Shown here: positions 8,896 to 17,195 of the stretch, piece after piece
How the letters are laid out: each line of letters starts with the position of its first letter
How positions within the stretch are numbered: the stretch's first letter is position 1
Source: Paenibacillus spongiae
GTDB lineage: Bacteria; Bacillota; Bacilli; Paenibacillales; Paenibacillaceae
Length of the DNA stretch: 64,000 nucleotides
Assembly: GCF_024734895.1 (NCBI RefSeq)
Contig: NZ_CP091430.1
Span: 6,404,501 to 6,468,500 of the forward strand
Direction: 5' to 3'
Position numbers and translations under genes: made by a program
The notes under the pieces: generated by a model
Databases searched by the model: none
What the model was told of the DNA's origin: nothing
What the model saw: only the letters and a program-made list of their open reading frames with translations

Positions 8896-9726
8896 TTTAG
8901 TCTCTGTCAATCCAATTATCAAATCCGCAATAATCGGCAGATGGTCGGAAGCGACACGGGTCGTTTCCGTTAGCAGGACATCCGCGTTCTGCATCACTAT
9001 ATTCTCGGAGGCAAAGATATAATCGATTCGCATTCCCGGCACGGTGTAATCCTCGTTCTGACCCAATGAGCCGAACACATCGTTATAGGCTTGCATCATC
9101 GGTTGCATTTCGGCGCTGTCCGGAAGAGCATTGAAGTCGCCGACGAAGATTGCTGGTCCTTCGTTTTTCCCGCCCCACTCTAGTATTTCCTTGATCTGCT
9201 GCGTCCGTTCTGACGCTCTTTCCCAATCAAGATGGGTGTTGAAGAAACGGAATTGGGTTCCTTTAACGTCGATTACGGTTTCCAACAATCCCCGTTGTTC
9301 GCTCATGCTGAATAGGAGGTGATTCTCGGAAGAAACAATCGGATATTTGCTTAAAACGGCCGTTCCGTATTGATGGCCATTCGAATTCAGATTAGCCCCG
9401 TACGCGAATTCCATGCCCAGATACTCGGACAGCCGTCTGGCCTGATCTTCGAAATTGCTCCGAGGACCGAAGTTATTATCTACTTCTTGCAGGCCGATGA
9501 TGTCGGCATTCGAGTCTTTAATAATGTCACCGATCCGTTTCAAGTCCAATTTTCCATCCGATCCTGCAGCGTGATGAATGTTGTAGGACATCGCTCTGAT
9601 TTGAACCTTCTCCAAATCAGAAGATTCCGCCGCCTTTACGGATGTCCCCACCGCGAACGGGGCCGCCAACAAGGACAATATGGCACCGACAAGAATTGAT
9701 TTCTTAAAAATCGACTTCTTAAACAA
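7744..9726 (-). CDS. Secreted endonuclease/exonuclease/phosphatase-family protein with F5/8C and FIMAH domains
   Basis: 660 residues starting at TTG behind TAGGAGAG. A Sec signal peptide (about 1-33, ending SVKA) precedes the EEP domain (about 40-270) with MSYNIHH, LQEVDNN, NTHLDW, GDFNALPDS, RIDYIFAS and SDHLPI, the complete DNase I/sphingomyelinase/inositol-phosphatase catalytic set. Then come an Ig-like domain (275-360), an F5/8 type C sugar-binding domain (366-500), a further Ig-like domain (503-590) and a C-terminal FIMAH domain (595-660). It likely cleaves a phosphodiester or phosphomonoester outside the cell while bound to surface glycans. C-terminal and upstream DNA are duplicated in the gene at 11597. 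Confidence 0.85.
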   Translation of the reverse strand: MFKKSIFKKSILVGAILSLLAAPFAVGTSVKAAESSDLEKVQIRAMSYNIHHAAGSDGKLDLKRIGDIIKDSNADIIGLQEVDNNFGPRSNFEDQARRLSEYLGMEFAYGANLNSNGHQYGTAVLSKYPIVSSENHLLFSMSEQRGLLETVIDVKGTQFRFFNTHLDWERASERTQQIKEILEWGGKNEGPAIFVGDFNALPDSAEMQPMMQAYNDVFGSLGQNEDYTVPGMRIDYIFASENIVMQNADVLLTETTRVASDHLPIIADLIIGLTETKLNSITAPADITDVAIGTANTADALGLPAKVMLVTDLGYLVAGVNWDVDRASYNPTATTAQTFTVNGTVNLPPGVLNPDNVPLTTSIGVTVDKIPARTATVTASSYYNASFTPNKVFDGIGQAVNGEWASKGEQNPWIQVNWTANQTFNKIVFYDRPNSADWAPGGTLTFSDGSTLTVSGIPNDGSAYSVTFPDKTATWVKFQVSGGSGPNVGLSEMKFIAPVDKEAPEVEVTVPGDNSIYEDSGDLTPQIKLTDNLSGVDTSKTTVTLDSQSYQIGTAIPLYKLPLGQHTLVVSASDLVGNQASKTVRFTTVASNDSLKALVTRFANNKEIDKADIATNLLGKLASNNLKGFMNDVKAQSGKHISSEAANYLLRDAQYVLTQK

Positions 9727-9773
9727 GTTACCACTCTCCTAGATTATTTTTGTACAAAAACAATAATAGTTTT

Positions 9774-9892
9774 GAATGGGCGTTTGTCGTCTTGCTTTGC
9801 CGGTTAACGTCAAATCTTGTTCTCCCTCGTTCTTTACTACAAAGATTATCACCCCCAAATTTCATCGTATCTATGATAACTGGTACATTCAA
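9774..9892 (-). promoter_or_regulatory. Conserved upstream block, copy 1 (EEP gene)
   Basis: This block ends 48 bases before the TTG start. It matches 14844-14950, which ends 47 bases before the metallophosphoesterase start. In gene sense the shared parts include GGTGATAATCTTTG, AGTAAAGAA, GGGAGAACAAGATTTGAC and TTAACCGGC. Two secreted phosphoesterase genes that otherwise differ at their 5' ends keep the same leader, so a shared promoter or operator is likely. No clear -35/-10 pair was fixed. Confidence 0.55.
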
Positions 9893-9960
9893 TTTAAAGT
9901 TATATGAAGATAACGTTCAGGCTCATATCAAGCAGCTGGAGAAAATACGACGTGTTCTCA

Positions 9961-11013
9961 TTACAATCTTTGAATCAACCAATAAAATGCCAGCACAAAA
10001 ATCAAGCACGACGTTGAAATCATCATTTTCCGATACCACGGGAACTTTCGCATCCATATCAAGAGGGGCAGCAATAGGCATATAATTATTAGCTGGCCCA
10101 CTTCCACGCCTAAATTAAACATCAGTAATGTGCCGATCAGATTGCTCTTGGGCAGTCCCGTTTCAGCCAAAGCCCCGGCGAAACCCATGCCGTGAATCAG
10201 GCCAAATATGGCTGTCAATATCCACCGCCATTTCGCCTTTTGAACAAAAATATTTTCCACAGCCACATAACAGATGCTGAGCGCTATTATGGCTTCGACC
10301 CAGGAAGAGATGACTTGAATTCGGCCCGACGCCACCAAGAAAAGTGTAATGCTGTGAGCGACGGTGAAAGCAGTAACAATTTTCAACGCTTCCTTGAAGC
10401 TGGATGTGATTATTATTAGTGATAGCAAAAAAAGCACATGATCATATCCGGTCAAAAGGTGTTCGATTCCAAGTACAAAATATCTCCACAGGACGACGCC
10501 AACGTTTTCTCGAGGAACGTTGATATGAATGTCTCTTTTGTCGGTTGCAAGCATTTCTTGTCGGGAATATTCACCATAATTAACCAAGAGTAAACTTGTA
10601 TGATTAGGCGCATCATCAAACACCAGATTGTAATGAAGATCAAATTGTTCGACCTCTTCATCGGCGGTAAATCTTAGTCCGATCACTGCGCCTTTTCCGG
10701 AACTATTCTCTATTACGTTCATCGAAAGCAGTTCCATCTTTAAGGGGTTGGAGTCTATATCTATACGTAGACCATTCTTTATATACGAATCGATCTTATC
10801 TTTTTGCGAGGCCAGTTCCTCGTTATCCAGATTATCATCCTTATTGGTATCGAATTGCCCCAGCAAGTCTTGTTCAATGAAAAGTTCATAGTCAATCTCA
10901 TTCCCTTGAATATATAACTTCGAGTACCCCAAGTCTGCGACATCCGCGAATGAAGTAGTGGCCGTCCCGATGGATAGTAAGATTATGAACAACAGAAATG
11001 AACGTCGGATCAT
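9961..11013 (-). CDS. HupE/UreJ-family membrane protein with extracellular N-terminal domain
   Basis: 350 residues. A signal peptide or first helix (about 1-24) is followed by a soluble outside domain (25-165) containing an EF-hand-like loop FDTNKDDNLDNEEL. Then come six or seven hydrophobic helices. GIEHLLTGYDHVLFLLSL and LIHGMGFAGALAE are the histidine-rich signatures of HupE/UreJ_2 proteins, a family linked to metal (nickel or cobalt) uptake in some members. The start at 11013 is chosen for GAGGT 6 bases upstream; an ATG at 11031 lacks a site. It lies between two secreted phosphoesterases, so it may supply a metal cofactor (inference). Confidence 0.8.
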   Translation of the reverse strand: MIRRSFLLFIILLSIGTATTSFADVADLGYSKLYIQGNEIDYELFIEQDLLGQFDTNKDDNLDNEELASQKDKIDSYIKNGLRIDIDSNPLKMELLSMNVIENSSGKGAVIGLRFTADEEVEQFDLHYNLVFDDAPNHTSLLLVNYGEYSRQEMLATDKRDIHINVPRENVGVVLWRYFVLGIEHLLTGYDHVLFLLSLIIITSSFKEALKIVTAFTVAHSITLFLVASGRIQVISSWVEAIIALSICYVAVENIFVQKAKWRWILTAIFGLIHGMGFAGALAETGLPKSNLIGTLLMFNLGVEVGQLIIICLLLPLLIWMRKFPWYRKMMISTSCLIFVLAFYWLIQRL

Positions 11014-11228
11014 AGCTGTACCTCTTTTCATAAAGCCGATTCATTTAGTCAAGTTCCTTAAGAGGGTTGTCTTGGACCGCGCTTGCTTCGCAGCCGAGAG
11101 ATTCATACCTTTCGCCGGAGTGATGGTGGCATATTCACAATTTCCCTGCTCATTTACCGGATCGTAATAGAAGCCCGCAACAAGACGTCACATACGTATA
11201 CCTTTGGTACCATTAATCGTTCAAATCG

Positions 11229-11263
11229 ATGAGGGGGAGAAAACTGATCTCTCCCCCCCTTTT
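11229..11263. terminator. G-rich hairpin in the 11014-11342 gap
   Basis: GGGGGAGA pairs with TCTCCCCC. The plus strand then has CCTTTTC; the minus strand has no clear T-run. It follows the decayed tail of the 11597 gene. Apart from this hairpin and the HupE leader, nothing else was recognised in 11014-11342. Confidence 0.45.
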
Positions 11264-11289
11264 CATTACCGATCCATCCTAAATTTCGC

Positions 11290-12262
11290 TAATGTGATGA
11301 CAACTGCGTTTATTCTCTTGGTGTCACACACTTGAGTTGCTCTACTTTTGCGACAAAACATATTGAGCGTCTCGCAGCAAATAGTTAGCCGCTTCACCTG
11401 AAATATGCTTCCCGCTTTGAGCCTTCACAAAGCGGGATCGTCGTTCCGATTTAGTAAGATTGCGATCAAGCTCCACCGTCGTCTTGCTGTTATCGACCCC
11501 CGACAGGTTGTCGGTTAATGCAAACTTGGCGTCAAATCCACTGAATCTTTATAAATGATGCTGTTGTCTCCCAACGGTCATCTCGACCTCAGGAACTTAC
11601 TTATCCACCGGCGCTAAAAATTTCAATTCCGACAAACCGACATTTGGTCCGCTTCCACCGGATACCTGGAATTTGACCCATGTCACCGTCTTGTCAGGGA
11701 AAGTTACAGAATAAGCGCTCCCGTCATTCGGGATTCCTGAAACCGTCACAGTGCTTCCGTCGCTGAAGGTAAGCGTTCCGCCGGGCGCCCAGTCAGCTAA
11801 ATTGGGCCGATCATAGAAAACAATCTTGTTGATCGTTTGATTCGTCGTCCAATTCACCTGGATCCATGGATTCTGTTCTCCCTTGGAGGCCCATTCGCCA
11901 TTAACCGCTTGCCCTATGCCGTCGAACACTTTATTGGGAGTATAACTGGCATTGTAAAACGATGAAGCGGTAACTGTGGCGGTCAACGTTGGGATCCCAT
12001 TAGCAGTTACTGTAATGCTTGTTGTCAATGGAACGCTGTTCGGGTTTGCGACTCCAATAGGCAGAGTTACTTGTCCCGTTACCGTGAAGGTCTGCGCCGT
12101 CGTGGCAGTTGGATCGTAGCTTGCACTATTTACATCCCAATTCACACTGGCATCCACATTTCCCCCATCGGTTACAAGGGCTACTTTAGCAGGCAATCCA
12201 AGAGCTTCCGCTGTCTTCGCCGTTCCGATGGCCACTGTTACCGGCGCAGGTACTGTGATGCT
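11290..12262 (-). repeat. Duplicated C-terminal module block, copy B (degenerate)
   Basis: Second copy of the Ig-like/F5/8C/Ig-like/FIMAH coding block found at 7690-8895. Relative to copy A it carries a nonsense change at about 11597-11599, small indels, and a deletion of about 220 bp that joins the FIMAH tail directly to the second Ig-like domain near 11430. Confidence 0.8.
11343..11596 (-). pseudogene. Detached Ig-like/FIMAH tail of the metallophosphoesterase
   Basis: Downstream of the premature stop, the sequence still aligns with the end of the EEP protein. Its last part reads VKAQSGKHISGEAANYL and QYVLSQK in one frame to TAG at 11343-11345, nearly identical to the intact FIMAH end. Frameshifts and a 220-bp deletion separate it from the gene upstream, so it is not translated as part of that protein. 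Confidence 0.75.
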
Positions 12263-14797
12263 GTTCAATTTTTTTTCTTGAATCTCTATCAATTCAAACC
12301 AGCTAAAAACCCAATAAGCTTCCGTTACATTCAGCCTTATTTTATGTGAGCCTTCACTCAGTCTGACCGTTTCGGATTTAATGACAAAGTTCCAATTCGA
12401 GGTTGAGAATGAGGTTCTCGTTTGAGGTACTCCATCTACCTGGAATTCAACCACTCCCGTATACCCCGGTTTTGATGCCACCCTGTAATTTAATTGATAG
12501 AATCCCGATTTTGCCACATCTACGTTATATTCCATCCAGTCGCCTTTTTCTAAAAGATTCACTGTCCCACCCAGTTCATTTCTAAGTACGGCACCCTGTT
12601 TCGCATTGTAGTTTGCACCTTCTATCCTTCCTGGCACCAATGCTGAACCAGGCAATACATCTAAGAAATTTACATTAAAGCTGGCCGTCTTTCCAGCTAG
12701 AGTCACAGTCAGTTGCGCTCCTTCTTTAAGAGTGGCATTATCAAAGCCGGTAATATTATCATCCGTTACCTTCTCCACTTTTGTTGTTCCATCGCTGTAA
12801 GTGCCTGTCACAACCAGCCCTTCTATATTAAACGTATCTCCCAGCAGGTAATTCAACTTTGTTGGCAGTTTAGTTATTTCGATGCTTTGCAGCTTAACGT
12901 TAGAAGTCTCGTTGGCGATTGCCATGATCTGATCGGTAGACAATGCTTGATTGTAAACCCTTACTGAATCAATACGTCCATTGAAGCTTTGTTTGCCTGC
13001 ACTGTTTGCACCGATATATGTTCCCTTTGTAGGTGTGACAGGAGTTTCATTCTTTTTGGTTACTGGTACGCTGTTGCCATTGATATAAAACTCCCAGATG
13101 CCGTTTCTTCTTGCCACAGTAATATTGGTCCATTGTCCCGCAGTCAAAGCAGTCTCCGATCTCGCAATCTGCTCACCGTTGACCACGATTGATACCTTAT
13201 CCCCATTGGCATGATCCAACATGATAGAATAACCGTTGTCATCGCCATCGCCATTGGACAAGATCCGCTGAGATTTAGATTTCGAAGCTGCGCCATTCCA
13301 CTTCACCCAGGCTGTTAGCGTTACATTGTCTGTTTTTGTGGATACAAGATCTGCGCTTGCATAATTGCCGTCAACACCATTCAGACTGAGCGAAGCGGAA
13401 CCTTCCATTTTATCCGTCTTATCATAGGCAGCACTTCCATGCAAGGTTGCATTAAACCCATTCGGGATACTGTCGTTGCCATTGCCGTTAAATCCCCACA
13501 TCGTGCTGGGATCGGTGCTATCCATAATGTGGAATTTATCTATGTTCACGCCTGCTGCGTTGCCATCGCTTTTTATGACGATCTTGTTATTTGGACCCGG
13601 ATTCAGCTCAATAGGTACCGCCAAATCGTTATACGAACTCATGCTTCCGGTAGTCGGAATGCTGAGTGTCTGTACTTTGGCTCCATTTACATATAATCCC
13701 CTGGCAGCATTGGCAGCATCGGTAGCATACCTTAGTTTAAATATTTTATTGCCGCCAGAAGCTCCTCCGTCAACCTTGAGCGACTCGATATATGCGCTTC
13801 CATGGTTCATATTCACAACCTTACCGCCGGACAGATTTATGTCGTCGCCAGAGGTTGCATATGCGAATACACTATCCTCGGCTTCATACATTCCGGTTGT
13901 ATTCGGGAGCAGACTCATAGTACCTTCCCATACGGTTTTTTGGGTAGTTACATCCCTTCCCTTTAAATGCACCTTGTCTTTATATACATCAAATATCATA
14001 GCTTGACTCTCTAAAACGGCACCATCTCTTACTGCAGTGAATCTATTGGTGTACATGTTGCCTTGTATCTTAGTATCGTCGTGAAGATGTCCTGTTGTTA
14101 AAATAACCTGTGGATATTTTTCAAGGATATTTCTGAACTTCTGTTCCTGTTTCGTGCTTTGACCCCAAGCATAATCCGAATAATATGACTTGGATACGGT
14201 CTGGTAAATAGGGTTATGCGTGAACACAAAAATCGGCTTGTCCGGCACGGCATTATCAGCAAGCGTGCTTTCCAACCAGGCTAACTGTTCGTCGGACATA
14301 TACGCGGTATTGGCCGGTTTCTTATCCCACCCTAAAAATAAGAAGTCATAGCCTTGTATTTCCCTGTGGTAATACACCTTATTTTCTGGTATTTCTGCCT
14401 TTTCTATAAATCTGTTCTTCGCTACATTATAATCCGACTGCCAATCATACTCATGATTTCCAATTGTATAATACACCGGCGGACGATCTTTTACAGAATT
14501 GATAGCATTTTTTACGGCGTCATATTCAGCGCTTTCCCCAAAATTGGTTATATCCCCTACTAAAACGATTGCACTTGCATTATTATTAACAGCATCCGTT
14601 ACAGCTTTCGCCGTATTACCCGTATGGTTATGCGTGTCCGACATTGACATAAAGCTGAAAATCGGACCATCCGTAGGGTTTTCCGCCCCTGCTGCAAAAC
14701 TTTCTGTCTGAAAAAGCACAGCACTAAGGCCAGAGCTGACAGTAGCCATCATCGTTAGTATTAGAAATGGCTTTTTTAACTTTTTAAGAAATAACAT
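11597..14797 (-). CDS. Secreted metallophosphoesterase with multiple carbohydrate-binding modules
   Basis: 1066 residues with AGGAGG before ATG. Signal peptide (1-35), then a calcineurin-like phosphoesterase domain (about 45-265) with MSDTHNH, VLVGDITNFGES, GNHEYD, FTHNP and TGHLHDD, which supply the two-metal ligands. Next: a CBM6/35-like domain (305-430), a LamG/concanavalin-like domain (435-635), a Big_3-like Ig domain (640-715), another CBM6-like domain (720-855), an Ig-like domain (860-935) and F5/8C (940-1066). It should release phosphate from extracellular substrates bound to glycans. The protein stops at APVDK, where the paralogue continues with KEAPE: a GAA to TAA change removed the Ig-like and FIMAH end. 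Confidence 0.87.
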   Translation of the reverse strand: MLFLKKLKKPFLILTMMATVSSGLSAVLFQTESFAAGAENPTDGPIFSFMSMSDTHNHTGNTAKAVTDAVNNNASAIVLVGDITNFGESAEYDAVKNAINSVKDRPPVYYTIGNHEYDWQSDYNVAKNRFIEKAEIPENKVYYHREIQGYDFLFLGWDKKPANTAYMSDEQLAWLESTLADNAVPDKPIFVFTHNPIYQTVSKSYYSDYAWGQSTKQEQKFRNILEKYPQVILTTGHLHDDTKIQGNMYTNRFTAVRDGAVLESQAMIFDVYKDKVHLKGRDVTTQKTVWEGTMSLLPNTTGMYEAEDSVFAYATSGDDINLSGGKVVNMNHGSAYIESLKVDGGASGGNKIFKLRYATDAANAARGLYVNGAKVQTLSIPTTGSMSSYNDLAVPIELNPGPNNKIVIKSDGNAAGVNIDKFHIMDSTDPSTMWGFNGNGNDSIPNGFNATLHGSAAYDKTDKMEGSASLSLNGVDGNYASADLVSTKTDNVTLTAWVKWNGAASKSKSQRILSNGDGDDNGYSIMLDHANGDKVSIVVNGEQIARSETALTAGQWTNITVARRNGIWEFYINGNSVPVTKKNETPVTPTKGTYIGANSAGKQSFNGRIDSVRVYNQALSTDQIMAIANETSNVKLQSIEITKLPTKLNYLLGDTFNIEGLVVTGTYSDGTTKVEKVTDDNITGFDNATLKEGAQLTVTLAGKTASFNVNFLDVLPGSALVPGRIEGANYNAKQGAVLRNELGGTVNLLEKGDWMEYNVDVAKSGFYQLNYRVASKPGYTGVVEFQVDGVPQTRTSFSTSNWNFVIKSETVRLSEGSHKIRLNVTEAYWVFSWFELIEIQEKKLNSITVPAPVTVAIGTAKTAEALGLPAKVALVTDGGNVDASVNWDVNSASYDPTATTAQTFTVTGQVTLPIGVANPNSVPLTTSITVTANGIPTLTATVTASSFYNASYTPNKVFDGIGQAVNGEWASKGEQNPWIQVNWTTNQTINKIVFYDRPNLADWAPGGTLTFSDGSTVTVSGIPNDGSAYSVTFPDKTVTWVKFQVSGGSGPNVGLSELKFLAPVDK

Positions 14798-14843
14798 AAA
14801 TTAACCTCCTAAAAAAAAATTTAAAAAATCGGTAATGAAGAAT

Positions 14844-14950
14844 TGAATAGCGTTCGCCTTGCTTAGCCGGTTAATGTCAAATCTTGTTCTCCCACCTTCT
14901 TTACTACAAAGATTATCACCCCCCTTTCACATAATCACTGATACATTCAG
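14844..14950 (-). promoter_or_regulatory. Conserved upstream block, copy 2 (metallophosphoesterase)
   Basis: Matches 9774-9892 over about 100 bases with few changes and stands at the same distance from the start codon. The rest of 14951-15103 holds only an imperfect inverted repeat (about 15066-15094) after the binding-protein gene. Confidence 0.55.
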
Positions 14951-15103
14951 CGGGTCTTTGTCCGAAAATTTGTACGATCTTTTATTTTTCCAAACATAAT
15001 TTGAATGTTTTTGCTTATTGCCGGGATGAATGGCTACGCTCACTTATCTTCCTATCTTGCTATACAACCCTGTAACACGAACGTCACAGGTTGTGGCTTT
15101 CGC

Positions 15104-16180
15104 TTAATTGCTTGTGTAAATATCTTTAAACTTGTCAAGCCATGTCTGATTGTCGGCCAGCCCATACTTCAGATCTTCTTGAACGATCTTGAAATCCGTA
15201 ATTTGTATTAACTCTGATGGCGCAGGAACATCAGACCTTGAAGCGCGCATATTGAGTTTCGCTGCCGTAAGAGTCTGCAAATCTTTGGATGTCAGAAAAT
15301 CAACAAACTTTTTGGCGCTTTCCATATTTTTAGCACCCTTGATGATTTGTACAGTACCAGGAGAAACGATAACGCCTTCTTGCATATATACAATCTCCAC
15401 CGGAGAACCCTGCCTGACGGCTGCGGACGCCAACTCTTCGTGAGTCAGTCCAACAACATACTCGCCATCGGCAACACCTTTGGGCACTGCGGAAGAACTT
15501 GAAAGAAGCCTTCCGTCAAGATTTTCGGTCAGGCTTTTGATGAAATCCCAGCCCTTATTCTCATCTCCCGCTCCAATGGTCTGTAATATGTTTGCGATGT
15601 GAGTCAAGCCGGTTGACGATTTGGCGGGATCCGATAAGGCAATCTTACCTTTCAACTTCGGATTGAGAAGGTCCGCATAACCTTCAATTTTGATATCGCC
15701 AATAAGATTCTTGTTCACGAGAAGCACCATCGGAATAATGTCGTATCGGGTCATCATTCCTTCGACGTTATTGGCCGAATCTATTATATAGCTTTCATTT
15801 TCAGACTTATAAGGCTCAAATAATCCTTGTTTGGGAGCTACGACCGATACCGTCCCTCCCCATTCAACATCGCCCATCGGGTTCGCTTGTTCGGCCTCGA
15901 TTTTCTTAAGAAGCTCTCCGGTGCCTGCACTAACGACATCAACCATAATCCCTGTTCTGGCTTCAAATTCCGGAATCACGACATTCATAACATCGGTCGC
16001 AGCTGCCGTATATACGACTAGCGACTTGGATGCTTCGCTCTTCCCGCCTTCTTCGCTTGAAGAATTTGCGGCAGCATCCGTCTTGGCTGGCTCCTCCGTT
16101 TTGCCTGGCGTTGAGCTCGAGCAAGCAACGGCTAATATGATCATGAAGGCTGTTAGCAGAAATACGAAAGTTCTTTTCAT
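15104..16180 (-). CDS. Iron/phosphosugar-type extracellular binding lipoprotein (HptA/AfuA-like)
   Basis: 358 residues. Lipoprotein signal with lipobox region ILAVACSSS, then a Ser/Glu-rich linker. The binding domain starts LVVYTAAATDVMNVVIPEFEARTG, typical of family-1 Fe(III)/AfuA/HptA/phosphonate binding proteins, and continues with PMGDVEWGG and KGKIALSDPAKSSTG. ATG 16180 has GAAGGAG upstream. No permease or ATPase is nearby; the neighbours are an AraC-type regulator and a YesM-like kinase. Staphylococcal HptRSA has the same trio, in which the binding protein senses hexose phosphate. A sensory role for a phosphorylated compound is inferred; iron binding is the main alternative. Confidence 0.75.
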   Translation of the reverse strand: MKRTFVFLLTAFMIILAVACSSSTPGKTEEPAKTDAAANSSSEEGGKSEASKSLVVYTAAATDVMNVVIPEFEARTGIMVDVVSAGTGELLKKIEAEQANPMGDVEWGGTVSVVAPKQGLFEPYKSENESYIIDSANNVEGMMTRYDIIPMVLLVNKNLIGDIKIEGYADLLNPKLKGKIALSDPAKSSTGLTHIANILQTIGAGDENKGWDFIKSLTENLDGRLLSSSSAVPKGVADGEYVVGLTHEELASAAVRQGSPVEIVYMQEGVIVSPGTVQIIKGAKNMESAKKFVDFLTSKDLQTLTAAKLNMRASRSDVPAPSELIQITDFKIVQEDLKYGLADNQTWLDKFKDIYTSN

Positions 16181-16311
16181 TCCGACTCCTTCAGACATTT
16201 TTTGACTATGTCCTTATTATATTGAAAAGAAAATAAAGAGAGCCATCCGAAAAAAAAGTTAAACTATCCGAATAAATGAACACACTGCATGACAAATCCC
16301 AACCAAACATA

Positions 16312-16349
16312 TACAGCTCATGAAAGTGTCGACACCCTCATGAGCTGTA
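16312..16349 (-). terminator. Long inverted repeat between regulator and binding-protein genes
   Basis: TACAGCTCATGA pairs with TCATGAGCTGTA, a 12-bp perfect stem. It stands 10 bases past the response-regulator stop and separates its transcript from the lipoprotein gene. The T-run after it is weak. Confidence 0.6.
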
Positions 16350-16358
16350 TGCAATTTG

Positions 16359-17195
16359 CTAGTATAAAGTTAATTCGTGCTTTGCTTTGCGCGGATTCTT
16401 GACGACTACCCGGGTACTGGACTTCATAAAATTTGTGGGGCTTGCGCCTGTATACTTTTTGAACACATTGCAAAAATGTTTATACTCGCTGAACCCCGTC
16501 ATATCGGCGATTTCATAAATCCGGCATTTACCCGTGGCGAGCAGTTCTACGGCTTTCTGAATTCTGTACTTGTTCAGGATATCGAGAAAAGTCTGGGAAG
16601 TAACCTCTTTCAATTTGCGGCTCAAGTAACTCGGACTGACTTCCAGTTCATCGGCAATAGCTTCGATGCTTAACTTTTGATAGTATTCGCTCTTGATTCG
16701 CTTGATCGCCTCGCTGACATAATAATTCTGTTTTTGTTCGGCATAGAGATAACCGTCCAAATCGATCAGATGGATATCGCCAATTGTTTTCGTCCTATTG
16801 ATAATATCGTCGTAATCCTTGCCCTGCGTTATTTCGCGCCTGATATTCGCGATAATACCCGTAAGCTTCTCTTCATCCACCGGCTTTAACAAATATTCAG
16901 ACACCTTCAACGAAATCGCTTTCTTGGCGTATTCGAATTCGCTATAGCTGGTCAGAATGATGCTTTGAAACGGATATATTTTCAACGCCTGCTCCACCAT
17001 TTCGATCCCGTTCATGACAGGCATCCTGATATCTGTAATGACGAGGTCGGGACGATACTGCCGGATTAATCGGAGTCCTTCCTGTCCGTCGCCGGCATCG
17101 CCTATAACGGTACAATGCATAGACAGCCAGTCCACGGTATGAAGCAGCCCTTTTCTAATAATATCCTCGTCTTCAACGATGACCACCTTCAGCAC
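16359..17195 (-). CDS. AraC-type response regulator (YesN/HptR-like)
   Basis: 278 residues. Receiver domain (1-125) with VVIVEDEDIIRKG, phosphoacceptor Asp in PDLVITDIRMPVMNG, and KPVDEEK. The C-terminal AraC HTH pair (about 175-265) carries IEAIADELEVSPSYLSRKLKE and IADMTGFSEYKHFCNVFKKYTG. A GTG start at 17195 is chosen because GGGGAGG lies 8 bases upstream; an ATG further up would extend into kinase coding sequence without support. The start overlaps the kinase gene by 23 bases, so kinase and regulator are translationally coupled. Candidate targets are the secreted phosphoesterases with the shared leader (inference). Confidence 0.92.
   Translation of the reverse strand: MLKVVIVEDEDIIRKGLLHTVDWLSMHCTVIGDAGDGQEGLRLIRQYRPDLVITDIRMPVMNGIEMVEQALKIYPFQSIILTSYSEFEYAKKAISLKVSEYLLKPVDEEKLTGIIANIRREITQGKDYDDIINRTKTIGDIHLIDLDGYLYAEQKQNYYVSEAIKRIKSEYYQKLSIEAIADELEVSPSYLSRKLKEVTSQTFLDILNKYRIQKAVELLATGKCRIYEIADMTGFSEYKHFCNVFKKYTGASPTNFMKSSTRVVVKNPRKAKHELTLY

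Noticed and set aside
13476-14006. Plus-strand open frame of 176 codons opposite the metallophosphoesterase gene
   Set aside because: Shadow of the real gene; no ribosome site and no family features.
15066-15094. Imperfect inverted repeat after the binding-lipoprotein gene
   Set aside because: Stem has mismatches and no T-run follows, so it is not called a terminator.
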